Source: Mycobacteroides abscessus ATCC 19977 (GTDB lineage: Bacteria > Actinomycetota > Actinomycetes > Mycobacteriales > Mycobacteriaceae). Taken from it: a DNA stretch of 64,000 bases. The position numbers were made by a program, and so were the translations under genes. The stretch covers positions 62,001-126,000 of the forward strand of contig NC_010397.1 of NCBI RefSeq assembly GCF_000069185.1, written 5' to 3'. Positions 41,872 to 50,306 of the stretch are shown in pieces; position 1 is the stretch's first letter, and each line of letters starts with the position of its first letter. The notes beneath the pieces are model-generated. The model worked only from the letters and a program-made list of their open reading frames with translations, was not told the origin of the DNA and searched no databases.

Positions 41872-43362
41872 ATGTCCGAACACTTTGACGTGCTCATTGT
41901 CGGTGCAGGTATCTCCGGGATCAGTGCCGCGTGGCATATCCAGGATCGCTGCCCGACCAAGACCTACGCGGTGCTTGAAGCCCGCGACGACATGGGCGGC
42001 ACCTGGAACCTCTTCAAGTACCCGGGTATTCGCTCCGACTCGGACATGTACACCTTGGGCTTCCGGTTCTCGCCGTGGAACGACAGCAGGACCCTGGCCG
42101 ATGGTCCGTCGATCCTGGACTACGTGCACAAGACGGCGGCCAACGCCGGTATTGACGGGCACGTGCGGTACCGGCAGAAGGTTGTCGGCGCTGCCTGGAA
42201 CACCGAAACCCAGCAGTGGACCGTTGAGGTGGATCACGATGGCAAGACCATCGAATACACCTGTTCCTTCCTGTTCTGCTGCAGTGGGTACTACGACTAC
42301 GACCAGGGCTACTCTCCGGAGTTCCCCGGGGTGGCCGACTTCAAAGGCACCGTGGTGCACCCGCAGCACTGGCCCGAAGACCTGGACTACAAGGGCAAGA
42401 AGGTGGTCGTGATCGGCTCCGGCGCCACCGCCGTGACGCTGGTTCCGGCGATGGCGCCCGATACCGGCCACATCACCATGCTGCAGCGTTCGCCCACCTA
42501 CATCATGTCGCTGCCCAATGAGAACCCCATCATCAATGGCCTGCGAAAGATTCTGCCGCCCAAGGTGGCTTACCCGATTGCCCGCTGGATCAATATCGGG
42601 CAGCTGATCTTCAGCTACCAAGCCAGCCGCAAGTTCCCGCGCGCCGCACGGCGAATCATCATGCAGCAGGCCAAGCTTCAGCTGCCCAAGGGGTTCGACT
42701 ACAAGACGCACTTCGGTCCCAAGTACAACCCCTGGGACGAGCGTTTGTGCGTGGTGCCCAACGGCGACCTGTACAAGGCCATCCGTAAGGGCAAGGCCGA
42801 TATCGTCACCGATCACATCGAGACGTTCGACGAGACGGGTATCAAGCTGAAGTCGGGCAAGCACCTTGACGCCGATATCATCATCACAGCAACGGGTTTG
42901 AACCTGAAGTTCTTCAGCGGTGTAATTCCGACGGTGGATGGCGTGCCTGTGGATCTGCCCGCGCAGACCGTCTACAAGGGTGCGATGCTCACCGGCATCC
43001 CCAACATGGCGTTCACCATCGGCTACACCAACGCCTCCTGGACGCTCAAGGCCGACCTGGTGTCCGAGTACGTGAGCCGGCTGCTGAACTACATGGACGA
43101 GAACGGTTACGTCACAGCGGTTCCCGAGCTCGCCGACGAGACACTGGAGAAGCAGCCGTTCATGGACTTCACCCCCGGCTACGTGTTGCGCGCGCTGGAT
43201 GAGTTGCCCAAGCAGGGAAACAAGCACCCCTGGCGTCTGAAGCAGAACTACGCCTACGACATCGGGATGATGCGGCGCAGCCGGGTCACCGAGGGTATGC
43301 GGTTCGGGCGGAAGAAGACGGCGGCGGCGCCGGCATCTGAATCGGTGGCCGTCAACAGCTAG
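41872..43362 (+). CDS. ethA: EthA-family Baeyer-Villiger monooxygenase
   Basis: FAD/NADPH monooxygenase of 496 residues, closely similar to M. tuberculosis EthA (Rv3854c), which oxidises ketones and activates the thioamide prodrug ethionamide. FAD motif IVGAGISGISAAWH (about 8-21). The fingerprint FKGTVVHPQHWP (about 152) is intact. NADPH site is VVIGSGATAVTLVPAM. EthA-specific stretches include FRFSPWND, FGPKYNPWDERLC and FTIGYTNASWTLKADLVSEYV. Genes to the right (rraA, H-NS-like) match M. tuberculosis order, but ethR is not adjacent. An overlap-free crotonase gene follows immediately. Native substrate unknown. Confidence 0.95.
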   Translation: MSEHFDVLIVGAGISGISAAWHIQDRCPTKTYAVLEARDDMGGTWNLFKYPGIRSDSDMYTLGFRFSPWNDSRTLADGPSILDYVHKTAANAGIDGHVRYRQKVVGAAWNTETQQWTVEVDHDGKTIEYTCSFLFCCSGYYDYDQGYSPEFPGVADFKGTVVHPQHWPEDLDYKGKKVVVIGSGATAVTLVPAMAPDTGHITMLQRSPTYIMSLPNENPIINGLRKILPPKVAYPIARWINIGQLIFSYQASRKFPRAARRIIMQQAKLQLPKGFDYKTHFGPKYNPWDERLCVVPNGDLYKAIRKGKADIVTDHIETFDETGIKLKSGKHLDADIIITATGLNLKFFSGVIPTVDGVPVDLPAQTVYKGAMLTGIPNMAFTIGYTNASWTLKADLVSEYVSRLLNYMDENGYVTAVPELADETLEKQPFMDFTPGYVLRALDELPKQGNKHPWRLKQNYAYDIGMMRRSRVTEGMRFGRKKTAAAPASESVAVNS

Positions 43363-44145
43363 GTGACTGAACTCCACGAAGAAATTCGTGACGGGGTAGC
43401 GGTTCTCACGCTGCACGGACCGTCGACGCGGAACTCCTTCACGGTCGAGCTGGGTCGTCAACTCGGCGCCGCATATCAGCGGCTCGACGACGATCCAGCT
43501 GTTCGTGTCATCGTGCTCACCGGCGCGCCACCCGCGTTCTGCAGTGGTGCCCAGATCTCGGCGGCCGCGGAAACATTTGCGGCGCCGCGTAATCCGGACT
43601 TCTCGGCGTCGCCGGTGCAACCGGCCGCGTTCGAGCTGAGAACCCCCGTCATCGCGGCGGTGAACGGACACGCGATCGGTATAGGAATGACGCTGGCGTT
43701 GCATGCGGACATCCGCATCCTTGCCGAGGAGGGGCGTTATGCCATACCGCAGGTGCGGTTCGGAGTGGCACCCGATGCGCTGGCGCACTGGACGCTGCCC
43801 AGGCTGGTCGGTACTGCGGTAGCGGCGGAGCTACTGCTCACCGGCGCGAGTTTCTCGGCACAGCGGGCCGTCGAGACAGGCTTGGCCAACCGGTGTCTGC
43901 CCGCAGGAAAGGTACTGGGTGCGGCCCTGAGGATGGCTCACGATATCGCGACAAACGTGGCGCCCGAGTCCGCGGCCCTGACCAAGCGGCTGCTCTGGGA
44001 TGCGCAGATGACGGGGATGTCAGCGGCCGAGGTGGCGGCACGGGAGACGGCAGACCACCTGCGTTTGATGGGCTCGCAGGATGCGGCCGAGGGCCCGCGC
44101 GCGTTCATCGACGGCCGCCCGCCGCGCTGGGCCGGTCAGCGGTAG
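43363..44145 (+). CDS. Enoyl-CoA hydratase/isomerase family protein
   Basis: Crotonase-fold protein of 260 residues. GTG 43363 follows the ethA stop with no gap, so the two are co-translated. The oxyanion-hole blocks are PPAFCSGAQIS (about 65) and NGHAIGIGMTLALHADIRI (about 105). The position of the first hydratase Glu holds the VRFGVAPDALAHW segment, where one or both catalytic Glu residues seem replaced (Ala/Val-Ala-Pro). It may be an isomerase or a non-hydratase member. Pairing with EthA suggests CoA-ester chemistry after ketone oxidation (inference). Confidence 0.88.
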   Translation: MTELHEEIRDGVAVLTLHGPSTRNSFTVELGRQLGAAYQRLDDDPAVRVIVLTGAPPAFCSGAQISAAAETFAAPRNPDFSASPVQPAAFELRTPVIAAVNGHAIGIGMTLALHADIRILAEEGRYAIPQVRFGVAPDALAHWTLPRLVGTAVAAELLLTGASFSAQRAVETGLANRCLPAGKVLGAALRMAHDIATNVAPESAALTKRLLWDAQMTGMSAAEVAARETADHLRLMGSQDAAEGPRAFIDGRPPRWAGQR

Positions 44146-44229
44146 CTCCGCCGTCACCCACGGTTGAATCATCCCGGCGGGGCGCCTATTCTGGGTATCA
44201 ACCGTATCCAGATGGCGAAGGAGCTCTGC

Positions 44230-44406
44230 GTGGGAAGACACCACCGCCCCTCTGTCGTTGCGGTACCGGCGACCGATTCTCGGCCGCTGCAGACCGACTG
44301 GCCCGTCGACTTCGCCCAGGGCGGAGAAAATGCCGGTGCGAGGCGCCCGCCGATCGAGCCGGACCGTGCCGCAGTACCGGTGCCACCGCCCTGGTTCAGG
44401 GGCTGA
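44230..44406 (+). CDS. Small Pro/Arg-rich protein, 58 residues (possible)
   Basis: A short frame beginning GTG 44230, with AAGGAG 6 bases upstream, one of the best ribosome sites nearby. The product starts MGRHHRPSVVAVPATDSRPL and ends PPPWFRG. It has no transmembrane segment and no recognised domain. The MGRHH start resembles other mycobacterial proteins. The last 11 bases overlap the convergent oxidase gene. An ATG at 44212 in frame is an alternative. Coding status is suggested only by the ribosome site and composition. Confidence 0.4.
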   Translation: MGRHHRPSVVAVPATDSRPLQTDWPVDFAQGGENAGARRPPIEPDRAAVPVPPPWFRG

Positions 44407-45682
44407 CCGGCCCGAGCAGCCGGTTCAGATATCCGCCGCTGAACGTACCCCCAGGGTCAAGCCGTGCACGGATGTCCTGGAACGTGCCCCATTCGGGGTA
44501 GCGCTCACTTAACTGTTGGGCCGTCAACGTGTGCCGCTTGCCCCAATGCGGCCGACCGCCCAAGCCGATCAGGATGGGCTCGAGGCCGCCGAAGTAGGAC
44601 TCCCATGAACCGTGCACCGTTTGGTGCACAGCGAGATACACACTTTCGCGGCCATAAGCCGGTGCGAGCAGCGCGTCGTCGGCCTGGGTAAAACGGACCT
44701 CCAGGGGGAAAGCCACCTGATGGCGATCTCGTTCGATGGTGGCCAGTGCGGTCTCGATCGCCTCACGGGCGTTGGTCAGCGGGAGCGAATACTCCATCTC
44801 GGTGAACTTCACCTTGCGTGGGCTCGCGAACACCGCCGCGCTTTCATCCTGCGACTCATTGGAACTAGCCAGCGCTGCAACAAGTTTGGATATCCGAGGG
44901 GCGGCAGCGGGTAGGCGGCCGGCCGTCCACATCAACGCGCCGAGTGCCCCGTTTTCCACCAGGTCGCGTTCCACCCAGTGTTTGACCGGATTGCGTGGCC
45001 ATGGCGCCTCGTCGGTCCGGGTGGATTGCAGCAGCAGTACCCGACGCGTGTGTGGAAACAGATACAGCTCAAGATGATCGGTGTCCGCCAGCAACGTGGG
45101 GAGGTCGGCCAGTACGGTATCAAGGTCGTGAACGGACTGGCTGCGGTGCAGCCGGAAGGCCGGGACGCATTGCAAGGTGAACTCGGTGACCACGCCGAGT
45201 GCACCCAGTGATATCCGCGCGGCGCGCAGCGCATCGCCGTCGTCGAGCTCATGAATAGTGCCGTCGGCGGTCATGATGCGCATCGAGAGGATGGTCTGGG
45301 AGATGTTGCCGAACTTCAGGCCGGTCCCATGGGTGCCGGTCGCGGCCGCCCCGGCCAGTGTCTGGACGTCGATGTCGCCGAGGTTGGGCAGCGCCAGCCC
45401 GTGCCGCAACAACGTGCGGTTCAGTTCGTGGAGGCTGATTCCGGCTTGCACCCGCACCCGGTCCTGAGCGTCTATCGATATCAGTCGCCGCATTTCGGAG
45501 ACATCAATCTGCACATCCTCGGTGACGCACAGTTGGGTAAAGGAATGCGAGGAGCCGATCGGTCGCACGGTGCGCCCGGCCGAACGTCTCAGCGCGAACG
45601 CCAGTTCATCTTCAGACCGGGGACGCACCAGCATAGCTGGGGCACAAGATGTTTGACCGCTCCAGTTGCGCCATTCGCTCAC
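44396..45682 (-). CDS. FAD-linked sugar-1,4-lactone oxidase (ALO/gulonolactone oxidase family)
   Basis: Vanillyl-alcohol-oxidase-fold flavoenzyme of 428 residues. The FAD domain has VRPIGSSHSFTQLC (about 39-52) and GDIDVQTLAGAAATGTHGTG (about 101-120), and the C-terminal ALO domain ends with RPHWGKRHT, the lactone-oxidase signature. The family oxidises L-gulono- or D-arabinono-1,4-lactone. No HWGK-adjacent defects are seen. GTG 45682 overlaps the upstream PLP-type gene by 4 bases. Pairing with an amino-acid racemase/aldolase-like gene is not typical of ascorbate-type pathways, so the real substrate may differ. Confidence 0.87.
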   Translation of the reverse strand: MSEWRNWSGQTSCAPAMLVRPRSEDELAFALRRSAGRTVRPIGSSHSFTQLCVTEDVQIDVSEMRRLISIDAQDRVRVQAGISLHELNRTLLRHGLALPNLGDIDVQTLAGAAATGTHGTGLKFGNISQTILSMRIMTADGTIHELDDGDALRAARISLGALGVVTEFTLQCVPAFRLHRSQSVHDLDTVLADLPTLLADTDHLELYLFPHTRRVLLLQSTRTDEAPWPRNPVKHWVERDLVENGALGALMWTAGRLPAAAPRISKLVAALASSNESQDESAAVFASPRKVKFTEMEYSLPLTNAREAIETALATIERDRHQVAFPLEVRFTQADDALLAPAYGRESVYLAVHQTVHGSWESYFGGLEPILIGLGGRPHWGKRHTLTAQQLSERYPEWGTFQDIRARLDPGGTFSGGYLNRLLGPVSP

Positions 45683-46866
45683 AGAAACATCATTCCCTCG
45701 CCGCGATACGTCGACACCGATCCGGCGTGCTGTCCCCCTTCGACGAGCTGTAACTCGGTGAAATGCTCGCAGAGTTCACCGGCCTTGGCGTGCCGGAACC
45801 ACACCGCATCGCCGATCCGCAGCGCGCGTGCTCCCCGTAACGGCGTTTGTACCTCCCCGGCCCCTTCCGAAGCCTCGAAGGACAAACCGGGCGGCCACGA
45901 CGGCACCGGCACCCGGCTGGCACCGGCCGGGCCACTGGCGATGTATCCGCCGCCGAGCACGGTCGCGAGCCCTGGTGCAGGTTTACGTACCACCGGCAGC
46001 GCGAAGGCGGCGGCCGGCTCCAGGTGCAGGCTGCGGTAATGATCGAACAGGGCGGGTGCGAAGAAGCCGGACCCGGCGGCCAGTTCGGTGGCGAAGCCGA
46101 GCCCTGCGATGCGGGCAAGGCTGCCGGTGCCACCGGAGTTCACCAACTCCAGCGGCGGTGCCCCCGCCGCGCGCAGTCGTGCGGTCACCGCATCCAGAAC
46201 CCGGGGGAGGCGCTCACCAAGCTCGCGCAGGGATGAGGCCTGCATCCCCCGAACCGCCAACTGGTACCACGGATTTCCCGGCACAATATCGCCGACCCCG
46301 GCTATCTGCCCGTCGTAAGCCATCACAGCTGCAAGCCGTAGCCCCGGCGTCGCACACACCAGATCGGTCAGTGCTGCCGCCTGCTCAGGAGTGCGTACCG
46401 GCGATCGCTTGGGTCCCAGATGTACTGGACCACCCAGCGGTCGCCAACCGGCATCGATGTCCAGACACACCGGGATGGGTGCGTTCGTCTCACGCGATAT
46501 CTCGGCCAACAGGCGCACGTGGTCGGCCGAGTCGATCAGAGGCCGGATGACAGAGCGATGCCGGGCTGCCGTCGCCAGAGCCCCGCGATCGACGCTGGGG
46601 TAGGCGATCAACACGTCGTCGACGCCGGCATCGCCCAAATGCACGGCCTCCGCCGGAGTAAACGCAAGAACTCCGTGAAAACCCGGTATTTCCAGAAATT
46701 TTCGAATCAGTGCGGTGCTGCGTATGGACTTGCTGGCTACCCTAATGGGCAGCCCGGATGCGGCGTCGACCAGCGTCGCGGCGTTGCTCCGCGCCGCGTC
46801 TATGTCGACCGCGGCCAGCGGCGCCGGTGCTCCCCGCAGTGCCTCCGCCAGCCGCCGCACGGACAT
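45679..46866 (-). CDS. Alanine-racemase-fold PLP enzyme (amino acid deaminase/aldolase)
   Basis: A 395-residue protein with the N-terminal alanine-racemase barrel: the PLP-Lys is in IRVASKSIRST (about residue 46). The barrel patterns VMAYDGQIAGVGD, LVNSGGTGSL and ELAAGSGFF follow. It ends with the small domain of D-threonine aldolase-like proteins (GDAVWFRHAKAGELCEHFTELQLV), whose His/Cys pair would hold a divalent metal. It overlaps rraA by one base and the lactone oxidase by 4, so the three form an operon. Substrate unknown; D-amino acid or beta-hydroxy amino acid cleavage is likely. Confidence 0.82.
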   Translation of the reverse strand: MSVRRLAEALRGAPAPLAAVDIDAARSNAATLVDAASGLPIRVASKSIRSTALIRKFLEIPGFHGVLAFTPAEAVHLGDAGVDDVLIAYPSVDRGALATAARHRSVIRPLIDSADHVRLLAEISRETNAPIPVCLDIDAGWRPLGGPVHLGPKRSPVRTPEQAAALTDLVCATPGLRLAAVMAYDGQIAGVGDIVPGNPWYQLAVRGMQASSLRELGERLPRVLDAVTARLRAAGAPPLELVNSGGTGSLARIAGLGFATELAAGSGFFAPALFDHYRSLHLEPAAAFALPVVRKPAPGLATVLGGGYIASGPAGASRVPVPSWPPGLSFEASEGAGEVQTPLRGARALRIGDAVWFRHAKAGELCEHFTELQLVEGGQHAGSVSTYRGEGMMFL

Positions 46867-47354
46867 CAGGCAGGAACCACGACAACGCCGTCATGGTCGG
46901 CATAGCAGATCGCGCCCGGCGTGAAGTCGATACCGCCGAAGCTGACGACGACATCACGCTCCCCCGCCCCGGTCTTGTGGCCCTTACGGGGGTTGGTGCC
47001 GAGAGCCTTGATGCCGATGTCCATGGTCGCCAGTTCGGCACTGTCCCGGACGACGCCGTTGATGACAAGGCCGGACCAGCCACTGGCGACGGCGAGGCCA
47101 GCGATCACGTCGCCCACTAGGGCACAGTGCAGCGAGCCACCACCGTCGATGACTAGTACGCCGCCCGAACTCGGTTCGGACAGAACGGATTTCAATAGTG
47201 CATTGTCATGGTGGCAGCGCACCGTGGTGATGACTCCGGCGAACACCGGCCGCGCGCCGTACTGATTGAGCTGAAGATCGCAGCTGGCCATATCGATGCC
47301 GAGCTCGTCTCCCAGGTCGGCGGTCGGTCGGGGGGTGATCGGTGCGGTCGTCAT
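46866..47354 (-). CDS. rraA: RraA-family protein
   Basis: A 162-residue protein formerly called MenG. It has the family core [47 protein letters not shown] and the C-terminal [13 protein letters not shown]. Characterised RraA proteins inhibit RNase E by binding its C-terminal region; related enzymes are HMG aldolases using a D/R pair. M. tuberculosis Rv3853 lies next to the H-NS-like gene in the same way, which supports orthology. It starts the leftward operon with the PLP enzyme and lactone oxidase. Confidence 0.92.
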   Translation of the reverse strand: MTTAPITPRPTADLGDELGIDMASCDLQLNQYGARPVFAGVITTVRCHHDNALLKSVLSEPSSGGVLVIDGGGSLHCALVGDVIAGLAVASGWSGLVINGVVRDSAELATMDIGIKALGTNPRKGHKTGAGERDVVVSFGGIDFTPGAICYADHDGVVVVPA

Positions 47355-47421
47355 ACCCCGAGTTTATTGCCCGGTGGGGCAGCTCTCAGAGGCCACCGGT
47401 CCGGTAGTCCGGCGGGACCGA

Positions 47422-48027
47422 TCACTCCGATTCGACGGAGTCCTCCCGGCGGCGCCGGCGGCGCAGTAGCAGCAGGGCAAGGATCGCGGCAACGGCACCG
47501 ACGGCGATCTTCAGGTTCGGGGATTGCCGCCCCTGTTCGGGGGCGGGGCCCGGGATCGGTGGCGGAGCCGAGTCGACGGTGGATTTGGCCTGCGCGGCGG
47601 TCTCCCGGGCGGCGGCCGCGAGATCCGGCTGTGCGGGCTCTGGCTTGGCGGCTTCCGGCTTTGATGCCGGTGCGACAGGCTTGGGCGCCGCCGGAGCCTC
47701 GGACACCGGCTGGGCCGCAGGCTTGGGCGCCGGTGCCGGTTCCGCTGCGGGGGCAGGCGCCGGGGCGGCGGGCTTGGGTGCCTCGGCGGGCTTCGCCGCG
47801 GCGGGCGGTTTCGGAGCCGCGTCAGCGCTGGGCGCGGGCGCGGCCTTGGGGCCCGACTTGGGCGGTGCCGATGAGCCGGCGGGCCGCTTGGCGGGTGCGC
47901 GTTTGGCGGCCGGACGCTTGGCGGCCTTCGCCGGCCGGGCCGGCGCCGAGGGCTTGGGCGATTCGCCGCCCGCAGCCTTCTCCGGTGTTTGGTTGGGCTC
48001 GTTGGCCGAATTGTCCTGGTCCGCCAT
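47422..48027 (-). CDS. hns: H-NS-like Ala/Pro/Lys-rich DNA-binding membrane protein (Rv3852 type)
   Basis: A 201-residue low-complexity protein. The N-terminal acidic segment (MADQDNSANEPNQTPEKAA) is followed by Lys/Ala/Pro repeats like those of histone tails (KAAKRPAAKRAPAKRPAG), then about 90 residues of Pro/Ala spacer. A C-terminal transmembrane helix (IAVGAVAAILALLLL) and an Arg run end the protein. ATG 48027 has AAGGAGC upstream. It matches M. tuberculosis Rv3852 in design and place. That protein binds DNA and is membrane-anchored, although its role as a true H-NS is disputed. It is longer than the tuberculosis protein owing to the spacer. Confidence 0.82.
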   Translation of the reverse strand: MADQDNSANEPNQTPEKAAGGESPKPSAPARPAKAAKRPAAKRAPAKRPAGSSAPPKSGPKAAPAPSADAAPKPPAAAKPAEAPKPAAPAPAPAAEPAPAPKPAAQPVSEAPAAPKPVAPASKPEAAKPEPAQPDLAAAARETAAQAKSTVDSAPPPIPGPAPEQGRQSPNLKIAVGAVAAILALLLLRRRRRREDSVESE

Positions 48028-48176
48028 GCGCCTGCTCCTTCGCAAGTTTCGGTCGTCCTGGGTGTTCGTGGCGCACTCTCGGCCACGATGGGCGGCTTAC
48101 ACCCGAGTCTCTGCCGCCCCGCCGTTGTCCATCATGCCGTCACGGCGGAAAAAGGCCAGTGGAGGCCCCCAACGGC

Positions 48177-48746
48177 TTACGACTGACGGCGCTGAGTCCA
48201 GATCAGCGCGGCTCCCACCGAGACCACCACGGCGACCACAAACGGCCACATGGGTAGGTCGCCATCGGTGGGGTTGGCCGACGGCACCGGTGCAGAGGAG
48301 GTTGTCCCCGATGGCTGCTGCGATATCGCAGGTGCGCCCGCAGCGGCCGACGAACCCGAACCGGTGATGGTGAATGCCCACGACCCGTCCACCGGATGCC
48401 CGTCTTCGGAGATCACCCGATAGTTGACCGTGTACTTACCGGCGGGGGCTCCGGCCTTCACCCCGACAGAAATCACCGCGCCCGAAACCACCGGATCACC
48501 GGCCTGCCATTGGTCGGTCTTGTCATCCGGGCCGATGACCGTCATCGCGGAGAAACGCTTCTGCAGCGGTTCGTTGAAGGTGGCACTGACCTGCACGGGA
48601 GGCCCGGACAGCACCGCATTCTCGGCCGGGTCGGAGGAAACCTTGACCGCGTGCGCCGAGGCCACGGCGGGCAACGCCAGGCCAAGCGTCAACGCGATGA
48701 ATGCCGACACGAACACCGATACCGATTTCCGCAGTACAGCCATCAC
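48177..48746 (-). CDS. CopC-domain copper-binding exported protein
   Basis: A 189-residue protein with a signal peptide ending ASA-HAVKV. The mature His1 is the Cu(II) ligand known for CopC. The beta-barrel reads SSDPAENAVLSGPPVQVSA, FSAMTVIGPD and DGHPVDGSWAFTITG with the second His. A Pro/Ser/Ala linker leads to a C-terminal transmembrane helix (WPFVVAVVVSVGAALIW). No CopD permease domain is fused or adjacent. GTG 48746 or ATG 48743 overlaps the YcnI stop. It binds copper at the outer face of the membrane with its partner YcnI. Confidence 0.88.
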   Translation of the reverse strand: MMAVLRKSVSVFVSAFIALTLGLALPAVASAHAVKVSSDPAENAVLSGPPVQVSATFNEPLQKRFSAMTVIGPDDKTDQWQAGDPVVSGAVISVGVKAGAPAGKYTVNYRVISEDGHPVDGSWAFTITGSGSSAAAGAPAISQQPSGTTSSAPVPSANPTDGDLPMWPFVVAVVVSVGAALIWTQRRQS

Positions 48747-49411
48747 TGTTGCCTCCGCTTGTTCGTCACAGCGAGCACGAGGGCGACAGCACCGAGAATC
48801 AGCCCGATGCCGCCGAACCAGCGCGCCGTCTTGTCCGGGTGCGCTTCGTGTGCCCCGGATTCATGGGTAACCGATACCTGAGGTGCGTGTGCCGAGTGGC
48901 CGTCGTGGTCGGCCTTGCCCTGGGTCAGGTCCAGGGCGGGCGCCGGATGCTCCGGCTCGGCTCCGCCGGGCTGCGCCTGTTGATCCCACGTGACCACCTG
49001 ACCGTCGGCGTATGTCTGGGTCGCGGGGAAGGTCACCGAATCGGTATCAGGGAGCTTGACGCGCACGCGGAACAAAGCGAACTGATCAGGTCCGATCCCG
49101 TTGCCGGCCACGGCTTTCCAGGTGACCGACTTGACTGTGCCCTTGGCGGTGTCGCGATCTACCGCGCTGGTCCAGCCCGGTAGCAGTTCGGTGCTGGCCG
49201 AGCCGACATCCGGCAACCGAACGGTCAGCTCGGTGGTCAGTGACTTGGTCTGGGACTCGTTGGGAACCGAGAACTCCAGCGTCGCGTAGCCGCCGCGTGC
49301 GGTGTTGTCGGTGGTGACCCGCACATGCGCGGAGGCCGGAATCGCGAGCGCCACAAGGGCCGCTGCTGCCGTGGTCGACACCGCGACCAGCCGGGGGAGT
49401 ACGCGCCGCAT
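48743..49411 (-). CDS. YcnI-like DUF1775 copper-binding exported protein
   Basis: A 222-residue protein. The signal peptide ends SA-HVRVTTDN, so the mature N-terminal His with a downstream Trp can make the mono-histidine copper brace described for YcnI. DUF1775 follows (GGYATLEFSVPNESQTKSLTTELTVRLP, GWTSAVDRDTAKGTVKSVTW, FPATQTYADGQVVTWDQ). A His-rich linker (KADHDGHSAHAP) and a C-terminal transmembrane helix (FGGIGLILGAVALVLAV) end it. It lies between the Rv3850-like gene (3-base gap) and copC (4-base overlap). Confidence 0.9.
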   Translation of the reverse strand: MRRVLPRLVAVSTTAAAALVALAIPASAHVRVTTDNTARGGYATLEFSVPNESQTKSLTTELTVRLPDVGSASTELLPGWTSAVDRDTAKGTVKSVTWKAVAGNGIGPDQFALFRVRVKLPDTDSVTFPATQTYADGQVVTWDQQAQPGGAEPEHPAPALDLTQGKADHDGHSAHAPQVSVTHESGAHEAHPDKTARWFGGIGLILGAVALVLAVTNKRRQQ

Positions 49412-49414
49412 GGG

Positions 49415-50071
49415 TTACCTCACTCCGAGTCGTGCGAGCAGATCCGCGTCAATGCCGTCCAGCTCGCGGGCGATGGCGGCATGTGCCGCGCGCCGCCGGG
49501 TCGGCGGCATGTGTTCGGATGCCCCCACCGCGGTACCCAATTCCTCGAGCCGGGCACGAACGGTGGCAGTGAACTTCTTGGTCTCGGCATCCTTGGGCGC
49601 ACGGTCCAGCACGGCCTGTAGCGACTGTTCGGCGCCGGCGATACGGGCCGACAGTTCTGCGCCGAATCCCGAGTACTGGCCCAGCTCGGCCAGCGGTATG
49701 CCGAGTCGATCGGCGCGGCGCTGGTCCAAGACCCCACGGACCGCGATGGCCGCCTTGTACAGCAGCGGCAACAGCACAGGAGCTAGCAGCCGCACAACCG
49801 TGAGCGTGCGCTTGATCCGGGTGGGCGAGAGCAGCTTGCCTTCCCGCACCGCCCTGAGCTGATCCTGGGCGATTTGCCGCTGGGCCTTCAGCGTCGCCAG
49901 CTCCGTCTTGCGCGCGTCGCGCCGGGCAGCGGACTCCGACCGCGCTTGTACGCGCATCCTGCGCCGGTCATTGCGCGCCGCCAACCGGGCTTCGAGCTTG
50001 GCTTTCGCCTTCAGCGCCCGCGCCTCGGCACGTTTCGTCGAGCGGCTCTTGCGGCTGGTGAGAAAACCCAT
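49415..50071 (-). CDS. Conserved mycobacterial protein of Rv3850 type
   Basis: A 218-residue protein of unknown function that begins MGFLTSRKSRSTKRAEARAL. About the first 70 residues are a highly basic Lys/Arg/Ala helix that looks like a coiled coil. A central hydrophobic stretch (LTVVRLLAPVLLPLLYKAAIAV) is a possible membrane helix. The C-terminal helical half has SARIAGAEQSLQAVLDRAP and ELDGIDADLLARLGV. Position beside the H-NS-like gene and espR matches M. tuberculosis Rv3850. It is the first gene of the unit with ycnI and copC. Confidence 0.8.
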   Translation of the reverse strand: MGFLTSRKSRSTKRAEARALKAKAKLEARLAARNDRRRMRVQARSESAARRDARKTELATLKAQRQIAQDQLRAVREGKLLSPTRIKRTLTVVRLLAPVLLPLLYKAAIAVRGVLDQRRADRLGIPLAELGQYSGFGAELSARIAGAEQSLQAVLDRAPKDAETKKFTATVRARLEELGTAVGASEHMPPTRRRAAHAAIARELDGIDADLLARLGVR

Positions 50072-50306
50072 CCCAGCGGCCTCCGTTCATCGCGTTGCGA
50101 GTGTGGCGCTAACCCTAGCGCGCCGACCCGCACCGGCCCCGTGCGGATGGGGGCTCCTATTTAGGTGGTCGTGGCATGCACTGCAAAGGTTCCCGTCGGC
50201 CCGCAGCGAAGTCTCGGCCGCCACCATTTCCGCGGTACGTGGGAAACATGAGGTGAAAGGGCCCACAATATGTGACGGACATTTGACCTCCGAGCAAATT
50301 CCCGGC
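50072..50306. other. Divergent intergenic region
   Basis: 235 bases between the Rv3850-like gene and the Gly/Pro-rich surface protein. I see no gene. A GTGGG/CCCAC inverted repeat spans 50239-50266. No clear -10 box could be fixed for either direction. Confidence 0.35.

Noticed and set aside
47422..48027. Ala/Pro/Lys repeats of the H-NS-like gene considered as a DNA repeat array or CRISPR
   Set aside because: Repeats are irregular and follow codons of a single reading frame with a membrane anchor. No equal repeats and spacers are present anywhere in the window.
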